The notes below the pieces were generated by a model. The model was given only the letters and a program-made list of their open reading frames with translations, made no database searches and was not told the origin of the DNA. Source: Alphaproteobacteria bacterium (GTDB lineage: Bacteria > Pseudomonadota > Alphaproteobacteria > Micropepsales > Micropepsaceae). Taken from it: a DNA stretch of 64,000 bases. Location: NCBI GenBank assembly GCA_017983635.1, contig JAGOBA010000002.1:434001-498000 (forward strand). The letters are read 5' to 3'. The position numbers and the translations under genes are program-made. Below, in pieces: positions 19,590-29,689 of this stretch (positions within the stretch are counted from its first letter, which is position 1; every line of letters starts with the position of its first letter).

Positions 19590-20426
19590 ATGACCATGCC
19601 ATGGGAAGCCGTCGCCGCCGCGCTGGCCGCGGCGGTGATGCACGCGACCTGGAACGCAAGCTTGAGGGCCGGCAACGACCGCCTGCTCGACGCGACGCTG
19701 CTCTTCGCGGTCGCGGGGACCATCGGCCTCGTCGTCGCGCTGATTGCGGGACCAATTGACCCGGCAGCGTGGCTCTGGATCGGCGTCACCGCCGTCCTCC
19801 ATCTGCCCTACGTCTACTTCCTCGCCCGCGCTTACGAGAGAGGCGAACTCAGCCACGTCTACACGATCGCCCGCGGGCTCCCGCCGCTTATGGTGGCGGG
19901 ACTAGCGGTCGTAGCCGTCGGCGAAATCCCAACCCCAGCGGCCCTCGCCGGCATCGCTCTCATCAGCATCGGCATTTTGACCGTCGGCATGAGCCCCGGT
20001 GCCCATCGCCAAGGCACGCTGCTCGCCGCTGCCGTCGCCGTCTCGATCGCTCTCTACACGATCTCCGACGGCATCGGCGTCCGCGCCTCCGGCAACGCAC
20101 TCGCCTACAACGGCTGGGTATTCTTCGTGGTTGCCCTCGCAACGACCGCCATGGCGCTCATCCTGCGCGGTAACGTCATCATGACCTACGCCAAGCAAAA
20201 CTGGCGCCGCGCCGTCATCGGCGGCGCTCTCTCGTTCGTGAGCTACGGCCTCGTCCTCTGGGCCATGACCTTTGCCCCCATCGCCGCCGTCAGCGCCTTT
20301 CGCGAAACCTCTGTCGTCTTCGCGGCTCTCATCGGCATCGTCTTCTTCGCCGAAAATGCCGCCCCCCGCCGCCTCGCCGGCGCAGCGATCGTTGCGCTCG
20401 GCGCCGTCGTTCTCAAATTCGGCTGA
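19590..20426 (+). CDS. EamA/DMT-family transporter
   Basis: 278 residues with ten predicted membrane helices in two five-helix EamA repeats. The first begins A-A-A-L-A-A-A-V-M-H-A-T-W-N, the second after about residue 140. The C-terminal half contains F-A-P-I-A-A-V-S-A-F-R-E-T, a common DMT motif. A second ATG two codons in could be the start. Its stop codon is the first TGA of the heptamer array that separates it from the convergent gdh gene. Confidence 0.88.
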   Translation: MTMPWEAVAAALAAAVMHATWNASLRAGNDRLLDATLLFAVAGTIGLVVALIAGPIDPAAWLWIGVTAVLHLPYVYFLARAYERGELSHVYTIARGLPPLMVAGLAVVAVGEIPTPAALAGIALISIGILTVGMSPGAHRQGTLLAAAVAVSIALYTISDGIGVRASGNALAYNGWVFFVVALATTAMALILRGNVIMTYAKQNWRRAVIGGALSFVSYGLVLWAMTFAPIAAVSAFRETSVVFAALIGIVFFAENAAPRRLAGAAIVALGAVVLKFG

Positions 20427-20497
20427 TCCCTGATCCCTGATCCCTGATCCCAGATCCCAGATCCCAGATCCCTGATTCCTGATTTCCTGATCCCTGA
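20424..20497. repeat. Tandem heptamer array, unit TGATCCC
   Basis: About ten tandem copies of a 7-bp unit: four TGATCCC, three AGATCCC, then TGATTCC, an 8-bp variant and TGATCCC. They fill the whole gap between two convergent stop codons. The same unit in both orientations forms the large hairpins at 31126-31195 and 36868-36937. Confidence 0.9.
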
Positions 20498-23400
20498 CTA
20501 CGCCAACAAATCCCGAATCTGGCTCGCCGCCAAGGTCAGCCTCGCCACCGTGAACGTGCCGGAGCGCTCCAAGTCGCCGATCAGCGTGCCGACGCGGTCG
20601 ACCTGCTCGCGGTGCCCTTGCGCCCACGTATCGACGGCGGCATTGCCCGCCTTGCGATTGTCGCCGGTCGTGCCGTTGCTAAGCGCGCGCGCCGCCAGTT
20701 CGCGTTGGTGCACGAAGAGATCGTCGATCAAGCGTCTGACCGCCAAGCGATCCCAGTGCTCCGGCAGGTTCATCCGTTCTGCCGCAAGCCTCAGCCGGTC
20801 GACGCCGATCGTGCGCGCCGCCGCGAAATAGGCGCCCGCCACCATGTCGAGCGGCTTCTTCGTTTCCGTCGAGAGCCGCGTGATGTCGGGCGTCGCCCCG
20901 ATAGCAGACAGCGCGCCGATGTCGTCGGCCAAATCGTCCGGCACGCCGGCCGCGCGCAGCTCCGCAATCGAATCCGAAATCGCCTTGCCCTCGGCGTCCG
21001 ATACCAGCGTCGAGAACGTGCCGCGCAACTTGTCGATGCCTTGCGCATAGGGCGCGATCGCGTCTGCGATCGGCGTCGTCGCCGGCACATGCCGGAAGAA
21101 CCAAAGCGTCTGGCGCAGCAACTGCATTGCCAGCCGCGCGTGCATCTTCAGTTGCACCTCTGCGGCAATCTTGTTGTCCAGCGCATTGATGCGCGCGACC
21201 AGCTTGTCGGTGCCGAACGCCTGAGACGCGATCGTGTAGGCGCGGGCGAGGGCAGGGGCCTCCGCCGCGCTCGCTTCTTTCAGCCGGTGCATGAACACAG
21301 GCCCGCCGCGATTGATCATCTCGTTCGTGAGGACGGTCGCTACGATCTCGCGCTTCAGGCGGTGCAGGCCCATGCCCTTGGCGTACTTCGCGGCCTCGCT
21401 CGGGAAGTAGGCCTTCAACGTGCCCGCATAGAACGGATCGTCCGGCAGCGCCGAGGAGTTCAACTCATCGAACAACTGCAGCTTCGCATAAGCCAGCAGC
21501 ACCGCAAGCTCCGGCCGCGTTAGGCCCTCGTTCCGGTTTGCGCGCTCGCGCAGATTGTCGTTCGACGGCAAGCCTTCGACCGAACGGTTCAACCGTCCTT
21601 CGCGCTCGAGCGCCCGCATGAAACGCCCGTAAGCGTCGGACTCCCACGCGCCGCCCAGCTGCGCCACGCTCAGCGCCAGCGACTGATTGTAGTTGTCGGC
21701 GAGCACCAAATGCCCGACCTCATCCGTCATCCGCACGAGCAACGGATCGCGATCGGCCGCCTTCAATTCGCCCGCACCGATCGAGCCATTGAGCAGAATC
21801 TTCAGATTGACCTCATGGTCCGACGTATCGACGCCGGCCGAGTTGTCGATGGCGTCCGTGTTCAACCGTCCGCCGGCATGCGCGTACTCGATGCGTCCGG
21901 CCTGCGTCATGCCCAGATTGGCGCCCTCGCCTACAACCTTGGCGCGGATGTCCTTGCCATCGACGCGAAGCGCATCGTTCGCCTTGTCGCCGACATCTGC
22001 ATGCGATTGCGCCGACGACTTCACGTAAGTCCCGATGCCGCCGAACCACAGTAAATCGGCCGGCGCCTTGAGCAGCGCCTTCATCAACTCCGCCGGCTCC
22101 GCAGAATCGGCGGTCAACCCCGTCAACGCCTTCACTTCCGGCGACAACGGGATCTTCTTCATCGAGCGCGAATAAACGCCGCCGCCCTTCGAGATTTTCG
22201 CCTGGTCGTAGTCCGCCCAAGACGAGCGCGGCAGATTGAAGATCCGCTGCCGCTCCGCAAAACTCACCGCGGGATCGGGCGAGGGATCGAGGAAAATATC
22301 GCGGTGATCGAACGCCGCGACCAGCTTCGTTGCCTTCGACAGCAACATCCCGTTGCCGAACACGTCGCCCGACATGTCGCCGACGCCCACCACCGTGAAC
22401 GGCGTCGTCTGAATGTCGGTGCCGATCTCGCGGAAGTGACGCTTAACGGTCTCCCACGCGCCCTTGGCCGTGATGCCCATCTTCTTATGGTCGTAGCCCG
22501 CCGACCCGCCGCTCGCGAACGCATCGCCGAGCCAGAAGCCGTAGTCCTTCGAAATCCCGTTCGCGATGTCGGAGAACGTGGCCGTCCCCTTGTCCGCCGC
22601 GACGACGAGATAGGGATCGTCCGGATCATGCCGCACCACATCGGCAGGCGGCACGATTTTGCCGTCCGGCGCGATGTTGTCCGTCATGTCCAGCAGCGAG
22701 GCGATGAAGGTCTTGTAGGCGGCGATCCCGCCCGCCATCCACGCTTCGCGGTTCGACGGTGGCGGCAACTTTTTCGGATAGAACCCACCCTTCGAGCCGA
22801 CCGGCACGATCACCGCGTTCTTCACCTGCTGCGCCTTCACCAAGCCCAGCACCTCGGTGCGGAAATCTTCGCGCCGGTCCGACCAGCGCAGCCCGCCGCG
22901 CGCGACCTTGCCGAACCGCAGATGCACGCCTTCGACCTCCGGTGAATAGACGAAAATCTCGAACATTGGCCGCGGCAACGGCAGGTCCTCGATCTTCGAG
23001 CTGTCGATCTTGAATGCGATCGACGGCTTGCCCTTCTGGAAGAAGTTCGTGCGCAGCATCGACTGAATGACATTGCGGAAGCGGCGCACGATACGATCGT
23101 CGTCGAGGCTCGGCACCTTGGCCAGCGCCTCGTCGATCTCGCCGTTGATCTTCGCCTCAAGCTGCGCGCGGTTCGCGGTCGCCAGATCGAACCGCGCCTT
23201 GAACAGACGCACCAAAGCCCCCGCGATCCGCGGATTGCGCGCCAGTGCCTCTTCCATCAGGGCTTGGCTCGCGCCGAATGTCGCTTGCCGCAGATACTTC
23301 GCAACGGACCGCAGCATCGCCACATCGCGCCACGGCAGGTCCGCAAACAGGATCAACCGGTTGAATCGGTCGCTCTCCGCGCCGCCATTCCAAACCGTTA

Positions 23401-25249
23401 GGAACGCGTCCTCGAACAAGCGCATCGACGCCTCACGCTCCGGCGTAAGCTGCCCTTTGAGCCTGAGATCGTGGATGGTGACCGGCACGCCGGCCCGTTT
23501 GACCGGGTAGTTCACCTCTTCGATCACGCGCAGCCCGAAGTCTTCCAAGACCGGCAGCAAGTCCGAAAGCTCGATCACCGCGCCCGCGTGATAAATCTTG
23601 AAGTGGATCACGCCGTCGCTCGGGTCCTTACCGCCCGATGAACGCAGCGCCAGCGCACCGGCGCCCGCCGCCGCAACCTCTTCGATCTTCGCAATGTCGA
23701 GGATCGCCTCCGCCGGCCCAAACGCCTCGCGATAGGCTTCCGAGAACGCGCCGGCATACTGCGCAAAGATCGCGTCCGCGTGCTCTGGCGCCATCGATTG
23801 CGTCAGTGCATCGGCAAAGTCATCGCTCCAAAGTCTGACCGCCTGGGTCAACCGCGCTTTCAGCGCATCGTGATCGTACGAAGCGGGCCTGCGATCGGGA
23901 AACACGATCATAAAGTGGATCCGCGCCATCTGCCCTTCTTCGGTGTGCGGATAGGCGCTGGTCACTTGCCCGCCCAAAGCATCGGTCAAAATCCCGCCGA
24001 GTGCCCGCATCAACCCGCCACGAAACTTGTCCGCCGGAAAGTACACATGCACGGAGGCAAACCGCTCGAAAGTATCGAAGCGAATGAACACGTTGGTGTC
24101 CGGTCGATCGCCCAAATAGGCGAGCGCCGGCCCCATCTTCAATAGATCCGCCTCCGACACCTGAAAAAGTTCGTCGCGCGGAAGGTTTTCAAGCACGACG
24201 GCCAGCGCCTTCGCGTTGTGGCTTCCCTTCGCAAAGCCCGACTGCGCCATCACGTTCGCCACCTTCCGGCGCAAGAACGGAATCTCGCGCGGGCTATCGT
24301 GATAGGCGGTCGACGTGAAGAGCCCAATGAAACGCCGCTCGCCGACCAGATTCCCGGCCTTGTCGAAGCGCTTGACGCCGATATAGTCCTCTTGCACCCG
24401 CCGGTGCACCGGCGATTTCTCCAGCGACTTCGTGACGATCAGCGGCGACGGCTGCATCATGAAAGCGCGCACTTCCGGCGTCATCGTCGCGCGGTCTTGG
24501 CCGCGCCGGATCACCCGCCGCTCCGGATCGCGCAACAACCCAAGTCCCGTCTCATGCAACGGCGTCAGCTGCCCGTCGCCCTTCGGATCGAACGCATAGT
24601 CGCGCGTGCCAAGAAACGTGAAGTGGTTCTGCTTCAGCCACTGCAAGAAGGCGAGCGACTCGTCGAGTTCGTCTTTCGGTATCTTCGGTGGGTTCTGCCA
24701 CAGTTCCGCAATGGATTCGTCAAGCCGCGTCAGCGTCGCCTTCCAATCGCCGACCGCCACGCGCACGTCACGCAACACCTGCGTGACGCCGCCCTCGACC
24801 GCGCGCATCCGCTCCGCCGTGCCGAGCCGCGAGACCGCCACGCAAATCATACTCTCGGAAGCCGCTTCCGAACCGTCGAACACGAAGCCGCGGAACACAC
24901 CGTTCGCGTCGCGCTTCACCTTGAAGATCGGGTGGAACACCGCCTTGACCTTCAACCCGCGCTCGCCGAGTTCGCTCAAGATCGAGTCGACCAGAAACGG
25001 CTTGTCGTCGTTGATCGTGGCGAGCAACGTCACCGGCGCCGCGAATCCGTCGACCGAAGCCGCAGGCGTAAACACGCGCACGAACATCTCGCCCGGCTTG
25101 CGCGCTTCCGCCGCCTGCCAGAACAAGCGCGCGATGCCGCTCTGAATATCTTTCGAGAAAACGGTTAAGTCTTCCGGCGCCGCACCGGCGAAGAAATGTT
25201 TGGCGAACTGCGAGAACCCTTGCGGATCGGCTTCCAAGGCAGCTGTCAT
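20498..25249 (-). CDS. gdhZ: NAD-specific glutamate dehydrogenase, 180-kDa class
   Basis: 1583 residues. It oxidatively deaminates glutamate to 2-oxoglutarate with NAD. The size, the long N-terminal regulatory part (ACT-like regions, about 1-700) and the central catalytic domain (R-G-G-L-R-W-S-D-R, V-P-V-G-S-K-G-G-F-Y, G-V-G-D-M-S-G-D-V-F-G-N) mark the large GDH class of Proteobacteria and Streptomyces. A long helical C-terminal region follows. The large class is usually used in amino acid catabolism. It is monocistronic; its stop lies at the heptamer array and its 5' end diverges from the exonuclease gene. Confidence 0.95.
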   Translation of the reverse strand: MTAALEADPQGFSQFAKHFFAGAAPEDLTVFSKDIQSGIARLFWQAAEARKPGEMFVRVFTPAASVDGFAAPVTLLATINDDKPFLVDSILSELGERGLKVKAVFHPIFKVKRDANGVFRGFVFDGSEAASESMICVAVSRLGTAERMRAVEGGVTQVLRDVRVAVGDWKATLTRLDESIAELWQNPPKIPKDELDESLAFLQWLKQNHFTFLGTRDYAFDPKGDGQLTPLHETGLGLLRDPERRVIRRGQDRATMTPEVRAFMMQPSPLIVTKSLEKSPVHRRVQEDYIGVKRFDKAGNLVGERRFIGLFTSTAYHDSPREIPFLRRKVANVMAQSGFAKGSHNAKALAVVLENLPRDELFQVSEADLLKMGPALAYLGDRPDTNVFIRFDTFERFASVHVYFPADKFRGGLMRALGGILTDALGGQVTSAYPHTEEGQMARIHFMIVFPDRRPASYDHDALKARLTQAVRLWSDDFADALTQSMAPEHADAIFAQYAGAFSEAYREAFGPAEAILDIAKIEEVAAAGAGALALRSSGGKDPSDGVIHFKIYHAGAVIELSDLLPVLEDFGLRVIEEVNYPVKRAGVPVTIHDLRLKGQLTPEREASMRLFEDAFLTVWNGGAESDRFNRLILFADLPWRDVAMLRSVAKYLRQATFGASQALMEEALARNPRIAGALVRLFKARFDLATANRAQLEAKINGEIDEALAKVPSLDDDRIVRRFRNVIQSMLRTNFFQKGKPSIAFKIDSSKIEDLPLPRPMFEIFVYSPEVEGVHLRFGKVARGGLRWSDRREDFRTEVLGLVKAQQVKNAVIVPVGSKGGFYPKKLPPPSNREAWMAGGIAAYKTFIASLLDMTDNIAPDGKIVPPADVVRHDPDDPYLVVAADKGTATFSDIANGISKDYGFWLGDAFASGGSAGYDHKKMGITAKGAWETVKRHFREIGTDIQTTPFTVVGVGDMSGDVFGNGMLLSKATKLVAAFDHRDIFLDPSPDPAVSFAERQRIFNLPRSSWADYDQAKISKGGGVYSRSMKKIPLSPEVKALTGLTADSAEPAELMKALLKAPADLLWFGGIGTYVKSSAQSHADVGDKANDALRVDGKDIRAKVVGEGANLGMTQAGRIEYAHAGGRLNTDAIDNSAGVDTSDHEVNLKILLNGSIGAGELKAADRDPLLVRMTDEVGHLVLADNYNQSLALSVAQLGGAWESDAYGRFMRALEREGRLNRSVEGLPSNDNLRERANRNEGLTRPELAVLLAYAKLQLFDELNSSALPDDPFYAGTLKAYFPSEAAKYAKGMGLHRLKREIVATVLTNEMINRGGPVFMHRLKEASAAEAPALARAYTIASQAFGTDKLVARINALDNKIAAEVQLKMHARLAMQLLRQTLWFFRHVPATTPIADAIAPYAQGIDKLRGTFSTLVSDAEGKAISDSIAELRAAGVPDDLADDIGALSAIGATPDITRLSTETKKPLDMVAGAYFAAARTIGVDRLRLAAERMNLPEHWDRLAVRRLIDDLFVHQRELAARALSNGTTGDNRKAGNAAVDTWAQGHREQVDRVGTLIGDLERSGTFTVARLTLAASQIRDLLA

Positions 25250-25407
25250 GTCTGGCCAACGAGTAGAGGCCGCAAGCGAGCGCGCGGCCGGGTGGAGAGC
25301 GGCGCGATACTAGCCACAAATCCCGTTCGCGTCCGCTTAATGCCAGGGCTTGCACCATCGCGCCTGTGCATGCAACCACACCCATTCGCATCTGCAGCAA
25401 GGGCCAA

Positions 25408-25998
25408 ATGCCTGACGAAGTCGTCATCTTCGACACCGAGTTCACGGCCTGGAAAGGCTCGATGGAGCGCGGCTGGACCGGACCGGGCGAATACAAAGAA
25501 GTCGTGCAAATCGGTGCCGTCCGCATCGACGCGACAACGCTTAAGGAAACCGCGTCGTTCTCGGTGCTGATCAAACCCGTGAAGAACCCGATCCTCTCCG
25601 ATTATCTGATCGACCTCACGCGCATCACGAACGAACGTTTGGCGAGCGAAGGTGTCGATCTCGCAACCGGTATCGGAGAATTCTTGACCTTCGCCGGCGA
25701 TCGTTCGCTGCACAGCTATGGCCGCGACGATCTCATCATCGCAGAGAACGCAGCGCTGCTTGGGCGGCCAAACCTTTGGCCCGACCGCAAGTCGACGAAT
25801 CTGAAGGAATGGCTGTTGACCGTTGGCGTTCCGCTCGCCGGCATTCACTCCGGCATGCTGGCCAAACATGTCGGCGCCGTTTCGCAAGGCGTGTTGCATG
25901 ATGCGGTCGCCGACTCGCGCTCGCTCGCCGAAGCAGTGCGCTTCCTCGTCAAGAAGGGCGCGCCGAATCCGTTCCGTGATAGCGGTAGTGCCCGGTGA
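25408..25998 (+). CDS. DEDDh-type 3'-5' exonuclease domain protein
   Basis: 196 residues from the ATG at 25408; an in-frame GTG at 25366 is less likely. The N-terminal V-I-F-D-T-E-F-T holds the Asp/Glu of Exo motif I. L-T-R-I-T-N-E-R-L matches the motif II region, and H-D-A-V-A-D-S-R carries the His/Asp of the motif III DEDDh pattern. It is a stand-alone exonuclease of the DnaQ fold with unknown target nucleic acid. Its 3' end overlaps the convergent DUF1287 gene by 50 bp. Confidence 0.8.
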   Translation: MPDEVVIFDTEFTAWKGSMERGWTGPGEYKEVVQIGAVRIDATTLKETASFSVLIKPVKNPILSDYLIDLTRITNERLASEGVDLATGIGEFLTFAGDRSLHSYGRDDLIIAENAALLGRPNLWPDRKSTNLKEWLLTVGVPLAGIHSGMLAKHVGAVSQGVLHDAVADSRSLAEAVRFLVKKGAPNPFRDSGSAR

Positions 25999-26650
25999 TC
26001 GTCAGCCCAAAGAGCATATCTTCGATCTGCGGCCCCCAGCCGATATTGTGCATGACCAAGGGCCGCTTCCCGTCGCTGGAGCGCCGCTCCGTCACCATCC
26101 CAATATGCGGCCGGCCGTCCGCCAAAGCCCACGCCACGACATCGCCCGGCTTGTAGTCGTCGCCCTTGTCGCTGATGGTCAGCGACGTGCCATGCCGTTT
26201 GAAGAACGTAGCTAGGTTCGGCACCCTGCGATGATCGATGTTCGCATCCGGTGCCTTCAATCCCCAACGCTTCGGGTAAACCGCAAACGCGCGCTTCATG
26301 TCCTCGTGCACCAACTTCTGCAGATCGATGCCGAGCAACCGGTACGCGCGCACGATCTCGTCGGCGCAAACGCCCTTCTCCGGCGCCACATCCCCGTTCG
26401 GATAAGGGATACTCTGATAGGCCGCGTCGTAAGTCACCGAATGTGTCGCCCGTTCCTCGGCAGCAGCAGCCAGGCGCAACCCAAACCCTAACCGACCATT
26501 CTTCCAGTCCCTGTTGACCGCCGGATCGGGCGGCGGCCCCAGAACAGCGTTCGCCGCCGACTTGAGCGTCTGCGGAATCTCCGGCGCGGCATCGCAGGCG
26601 GCGACCAACCCTAAGCAGGCAAACAGCAAAATGAAGCGGATCGTCCTCAT
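25949..26650 (-). CDS. DUF1287 lipoprotein
   Basis: 233 residues from the ATG at 26650. The signal peptide ends in the lipobox L-V-A-A-C, so it is a probable lipoprotein. The mature domain has G-V-C-A-D-E-I-V-R-A-Y-R, L-G-I-D-L-Q-K-L-V-H-E-D-M, P-G-D-V-V-A-W and H-N-I-G-W-G-P. These are hallmarks of DUF1287, related to NlpC/P60 cysteine peptidases; the first Cys and a later His may be catalytic. Action in the envelope is inferred. The 309-bp gap on the 5' side (26651-26959) is non-coding and probably carries the promoter of the next gene; TTGACT at 26829 is a possible -35. Confidence 0.85.
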   Translation of the reverse strand: MRTIRFILLFACLGLVAACDAAPEIPQTLKSAANAVLGPPPDPAVNRDWKNGRLGFGLRLAAAAEERATHSVTYDAAYQSIPYPNGDVAPEKGVCADEIVRAYRLLGIDLQKLVHEDMKRAFAVYPKRWGLKAPDANIDHRRVPNLATFFKRHGTSLTISDKGDDYKPGDVVAWALADGRPHIGMVTERRSSDGKRPLVMHNIGWGPQIEDMLFGLTITGHYRYHGTDSARPS

Positions 26651-26959
26651 TTCGCCACTCCGCCGCAGAAATGCGGCCCCAGTGCGGCGCAACAAGGGTT
26701 GAGTCGAGGCGGACAAGCAAGTCCAGCAAATGAGCCAGTTTCTTGGCCCCACCGCCGCGACCGCAGGCAAAAGCGTGGCGAATCTGCCTCACTTCCAGGC
26801 AACCTGTGACCCCTTTGTCAAACCGTCATTGACTTGTGCAGCCTAGACGTGTGCTCTTAGCGCGGGGTGCTAGAGATGGGGGCCAAGGGTATGACAATGC
26901 CCGTTTTTTCCCTGTCGACAGCCAGAAACTTAAATGGTGGGTCAGGAGGGAATTGCGTC

Positions 26960-29593
26960 ATGACGAAAACTAAAGCGGTGCGCACCGGATTGTTGGGATC
27001 TGCGGCCGCACTCGCGCTGCTCTGCGTGTCGACAGCTCAGGCATACGAGACAAAGTTCGGCAATGTGCAAATCACGTTGGATACGACGGTGTCGATGGGC
27101 GCGAGTGTTCGCACAGCGGCGCGCAACACGGCGTTCCTTCCTGAAGGCAATGGTGGCCCGCAGGATCCGCGCGAACTTGGCGTTGTGGTCACTTCCGGCC
27201 CGCGGATCAGTCTTTGCTCGGATGTCGCGTTTTGTGGCGTTGGACTCATTCCAAACACCGGCAGCCAGAGGATTACAAACAATCCCGGTATCTACTCCGG
27301 CAGCATCAACGGCGACGACGGCCGCTTGAACTTCGACACTGGCGATCTGATCGGCGGCAACGTCAAGGCTTCGCACGACCTTCAAGTCAGCTGGAACAAT
27401 TACAAGGTATTTGTTCGCGCGGTCGGCTTCTACGATGCGGTGTTGAACGACAAGAACGTAGGTGCGCGGTCTGAATTGACCGACGCGGCGCTCGGCGACG
27501 TCGGCCGCAACTACGAACTTCTCGACGCGTTTATCTCTGCGGACTACAGCGTCCTCGGCAATCCGGTGAACGTGCGCGTCGGCAAGCAGGTGATCAACTG
27601 GGGCGAAAGCACGTTCATCCAAGGCGGCAATAACGTCTTCAATCCAATCGACGTCGCCGCTATTCGCCGTCCAGGTTCGGAAATCAAGGAAGCGCTCGTT
27701 CCTGTCGCCGCCGCCCTCGTTTCGGTTTCGCTGCCGTTCGATGTGTCCGTCACCGGCTATTACGCGCTGGGCTGGGATCCGATTGAGATCGATCCTTCGG
27801 GCACGCCGTTCGCGGGGTCGGACATTGTCACGCTCGGCAGCGGCGCCGGCGGCAATATCAATCGATACTCGTTCATTTCGGGGAGCCCGCTCTCCGGCGA
27901 GCGCCGGAACTGTGCTGCGACCGGCGCAACGGCTCGGGTCCAGGCACCGTACGTTCCCGCGAACGTGGGATCGGGCCTGCTGCCCGACCCGACCTTGTCG
28001 ACGGCGGGCAGGCTGGAGTGCGGCGATAGCCCGCTGGTAGCCGCGACCGTGAAGTTCGCGCAGGGCCTCGCCGAGACGCAGAAACTCAGCCTAATTAATG
28101 CTGCAACCGGCTCGACGCTGGAAACCAGCGCAATCATTGAGCGCGGAAACGATCGTTTCGCGGACGAGACTGGCGACTATGGTATTTCGTTCCGTTACTT
28201 GGCGGATTGGGCGGAAGGGACGGAGTTCGGCTTCTACTTCCAAAATTATGCCAGCCGCTTGCCACTGGTTTCCAAGCGAACCGCTGCCAGCGGTGTGTTG
28301 GGTCACTCGACTTTTGGTCAAAACCAAGGCACCTCGTTCTCTTCGGCCGCTGGGCCTAACGGCTGCGGTTATTCCGCGGCAATCACCAATCCGACCAACG
28401 CGGCGGCCACGGCCAGCGCCACGATCGCTGGCGTTAGAGGCATTGCCCTTGCCGCCAATGGCACGGACATCGATCAAACGCTTATCGCGGACCCGCATAA
28501 CTTGCTCAACGGATCCACGGACACAGCGTTGCAAAACCTTGCCCCTGGATTTGCATTGGTCGCGGGGCCGGGCGGCAGCTTCAAGACAGTTGGAAATGCG
28601 TTGCGCTTGAACTGCGCTCTGCACTTCATGCAGTCTGAATTCGCTACGACTGGTGGGCTCGCGGTCATCCCGATGCTGGGCGCGGAAACGGTAGCGCTCA
28701 ACCAAGACACCGAGTTGTTTGTTGAGTACCCGGAGAACATTGACGTCTTCGGTCTCAGCTTCAACTCGACCATTTTCGGTTGGGGTGTGCAGGGCGACTT
28801 TACGTACCGTCCGAATGCCCCGTTCCAAGTCGACACCGACTCGTTGACGATCGCGGCCGGCGTGAATCGCTGCGCGCTTGAAGTGGCGACCGGGGCGAGC
28901 ACGGACCTCGGCGGCGTTCGGTCACTGCGTCTCCTCTTGACGCCGGACGGTACCGGCGCTGACCCGCGCTGCGGCGGTTCGGGCAACATCAAGGGCTATT
29001 TCGACAATGAAATGGCGACCGCTCAAATTGGTACGACGGCGACGTTCACCGGTTCTGAGTGGTGGGTTGCCGACATGGGCGCCGACACGGCTGTCCTCGT
29101 GACGGAAGTTGGCATGGTCTATGTGCCGGGCGTCGAAGATACGTGGATTGATAAGACGCCCACACCGTCGTACCTCAACGCGGTCACAGTGCAGAATCGG
29201 CGCAAGATCCAGTACCAGAACATCGGCTGCCAAGGCACCGACTTGCCGATCGGCGGACTGCTCGCTCTCGACAAGAAGAGCAGCAAGCAATGCCGTCCGA
29301 CGGACCTGTCCGGTGGGCTGGTGGCGTTGCTCCGCTGGGAATACAGCAACGCCTTCAACACGGGCTTCCTTGTGGCACCTCAGATCGTTTACTCGTACGA
29401 CTTCTCCGGCGCCACGCCCGCCCCGTACAGCAACTATCTGGAAGATCGCCAATCGATCGGCCTCAGCGTAACGGGCACGCTCAACAACAACTTCCGCTTG
29501 GGCGCGAGCTACTCGAACTTCTTCGGCGGCCACATCATGAACAAGGCCAAAGACACGGACTTCGCGTCGTTCACCGCCAGCTACACGTTCTAA
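26960..29593 (+). CDS. DUF1302 outer-membrane protein, copy A
   Basis: 877 residues from the ATG at 26960, which follows a GGAGG site; family alignment supports this start over in-frame starts upstream. The signal peptide ends S-T-A-Q-A. The mature part begins Y-E-T-K-F-G and shows long amphipathic strands (V-S-W-N-N-Y-K-V-F-V-R, V-R-V-G-K-Q-V-I-N-W-G-E) ending in S-Y-T-F, the usual outer-membrane signal. DUF1302 proteins are predicted large barrels, generally encoded beside DUF1329 genes and often RND/MMPL exporters. Substrates are thought to be hydrophobic. It is clearly homologous to, but far from identical with, copy B. A strong terminator follows. Confidence 0.88.
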   Translation: MTKTKAVRTGLLGSAAALALLCVSTAQAYETKFGNVQITLDTTVSMGASVRTAARNTAFLPEGNGGPQDPRELGVVVTSGPRISLCSDVAFCGVGLIPNTGSQRITNNPGIYSGSINGDDGRLNFDTGDLIGGNVKASHDLQVSWNNYKVFVRAVGFYDAVLNDKNVGARSELTDAALGDVGRNYELLDAFISADYSVLGNPVNVRVGKQVINWGESTFIQGGNNVFNPIDVAAIRRPGSEIKEALVPVAAALVSVSLPFDVSVTGYYALGWDPIEIDPSGTPFAGSDIVTLGSGAGGNINRYSFISGSPLSGERRNCAATGATARVQAPYVPANVGSGLLPDPTLSTAGRLECGDSPLVAATVKFAQGLAETQKLSLINAATGSTLETSAIIERGNDRFADETGDYGISFRYLADWAEGTEFGFYFQNYASRLPLVSKRTAASGVLGHSTFGQNQGTSFSSAAGPNGCGYSAAITNPTNAAATASATIAGVRGIALAANGTDIDQTLIADPHNLLNGSTDTALQNLAPGFALVAGPGGSFKTVGNALRLNCALHFMQSEFATTGGLAVIPMLGAETVALNQDTELFVEYPENIDVFGLSFNSTIFGWGVQGDFTYRPNAPFQVDTDSLTIAAGVNRCALEVATGASTDLGGVRSLRLLLTPDGTGADPRCGGSGNIKGYFDNEMATAQIGTTATFTGSEWWVADMGADTAVLVTEVGMVYVPGVEDTWIDKTPTPSYLNAVTVQNRRKIQYQNIGCQGTDLPIGGLLALDKKSSKQCRPTDLSGGLVALLRWEYSNAFNTGFLVAPQIVYSYDFSGATPAPYSNYLEDRQSIGLSVTGTLNNNFRLGASYSNFFGGHIMNKAKDTDFASFTASYTF

Positions 29594-29604
29594 GCATCGC
29601 AGCG

Positions 29605-29640
29605 CGCGCCCCGGTTCTAAACCGGGGCGCGTTCTTGTCT
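29605..29640 (+). terminator. Rho-independent terminator after DUF1302 copy A
   Basis: Perfect 12-bp stem CGCGCCCCGGTT / AACCGGGGCGCG (29605-29616, 29620-29631) with a CTA loop, followed by TTCTTGTCTT. It lies 9 bp after the DUF1302 stop, so DUF1302 and DUF1329 are at least partly uncoupled. Confidence 0.85.
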
Positions 29641-29689
29641 TGAAAATCGGGCCGCCGAACGGACCTTGGATAAGTGGAGGAATGGAGTG

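Noticed and set aside
20424..20497. Possible CRISPR array
   Set aside because: Unit is 7 bp with no spacers and no cas genes nearby; it is a simple tandem repeat.
24218..25168. 316-codon plus-strand frame inside the gdh gene
   Set aside because: His/Arg-rich translation without family features; antisense to a conserved catalytic gene.
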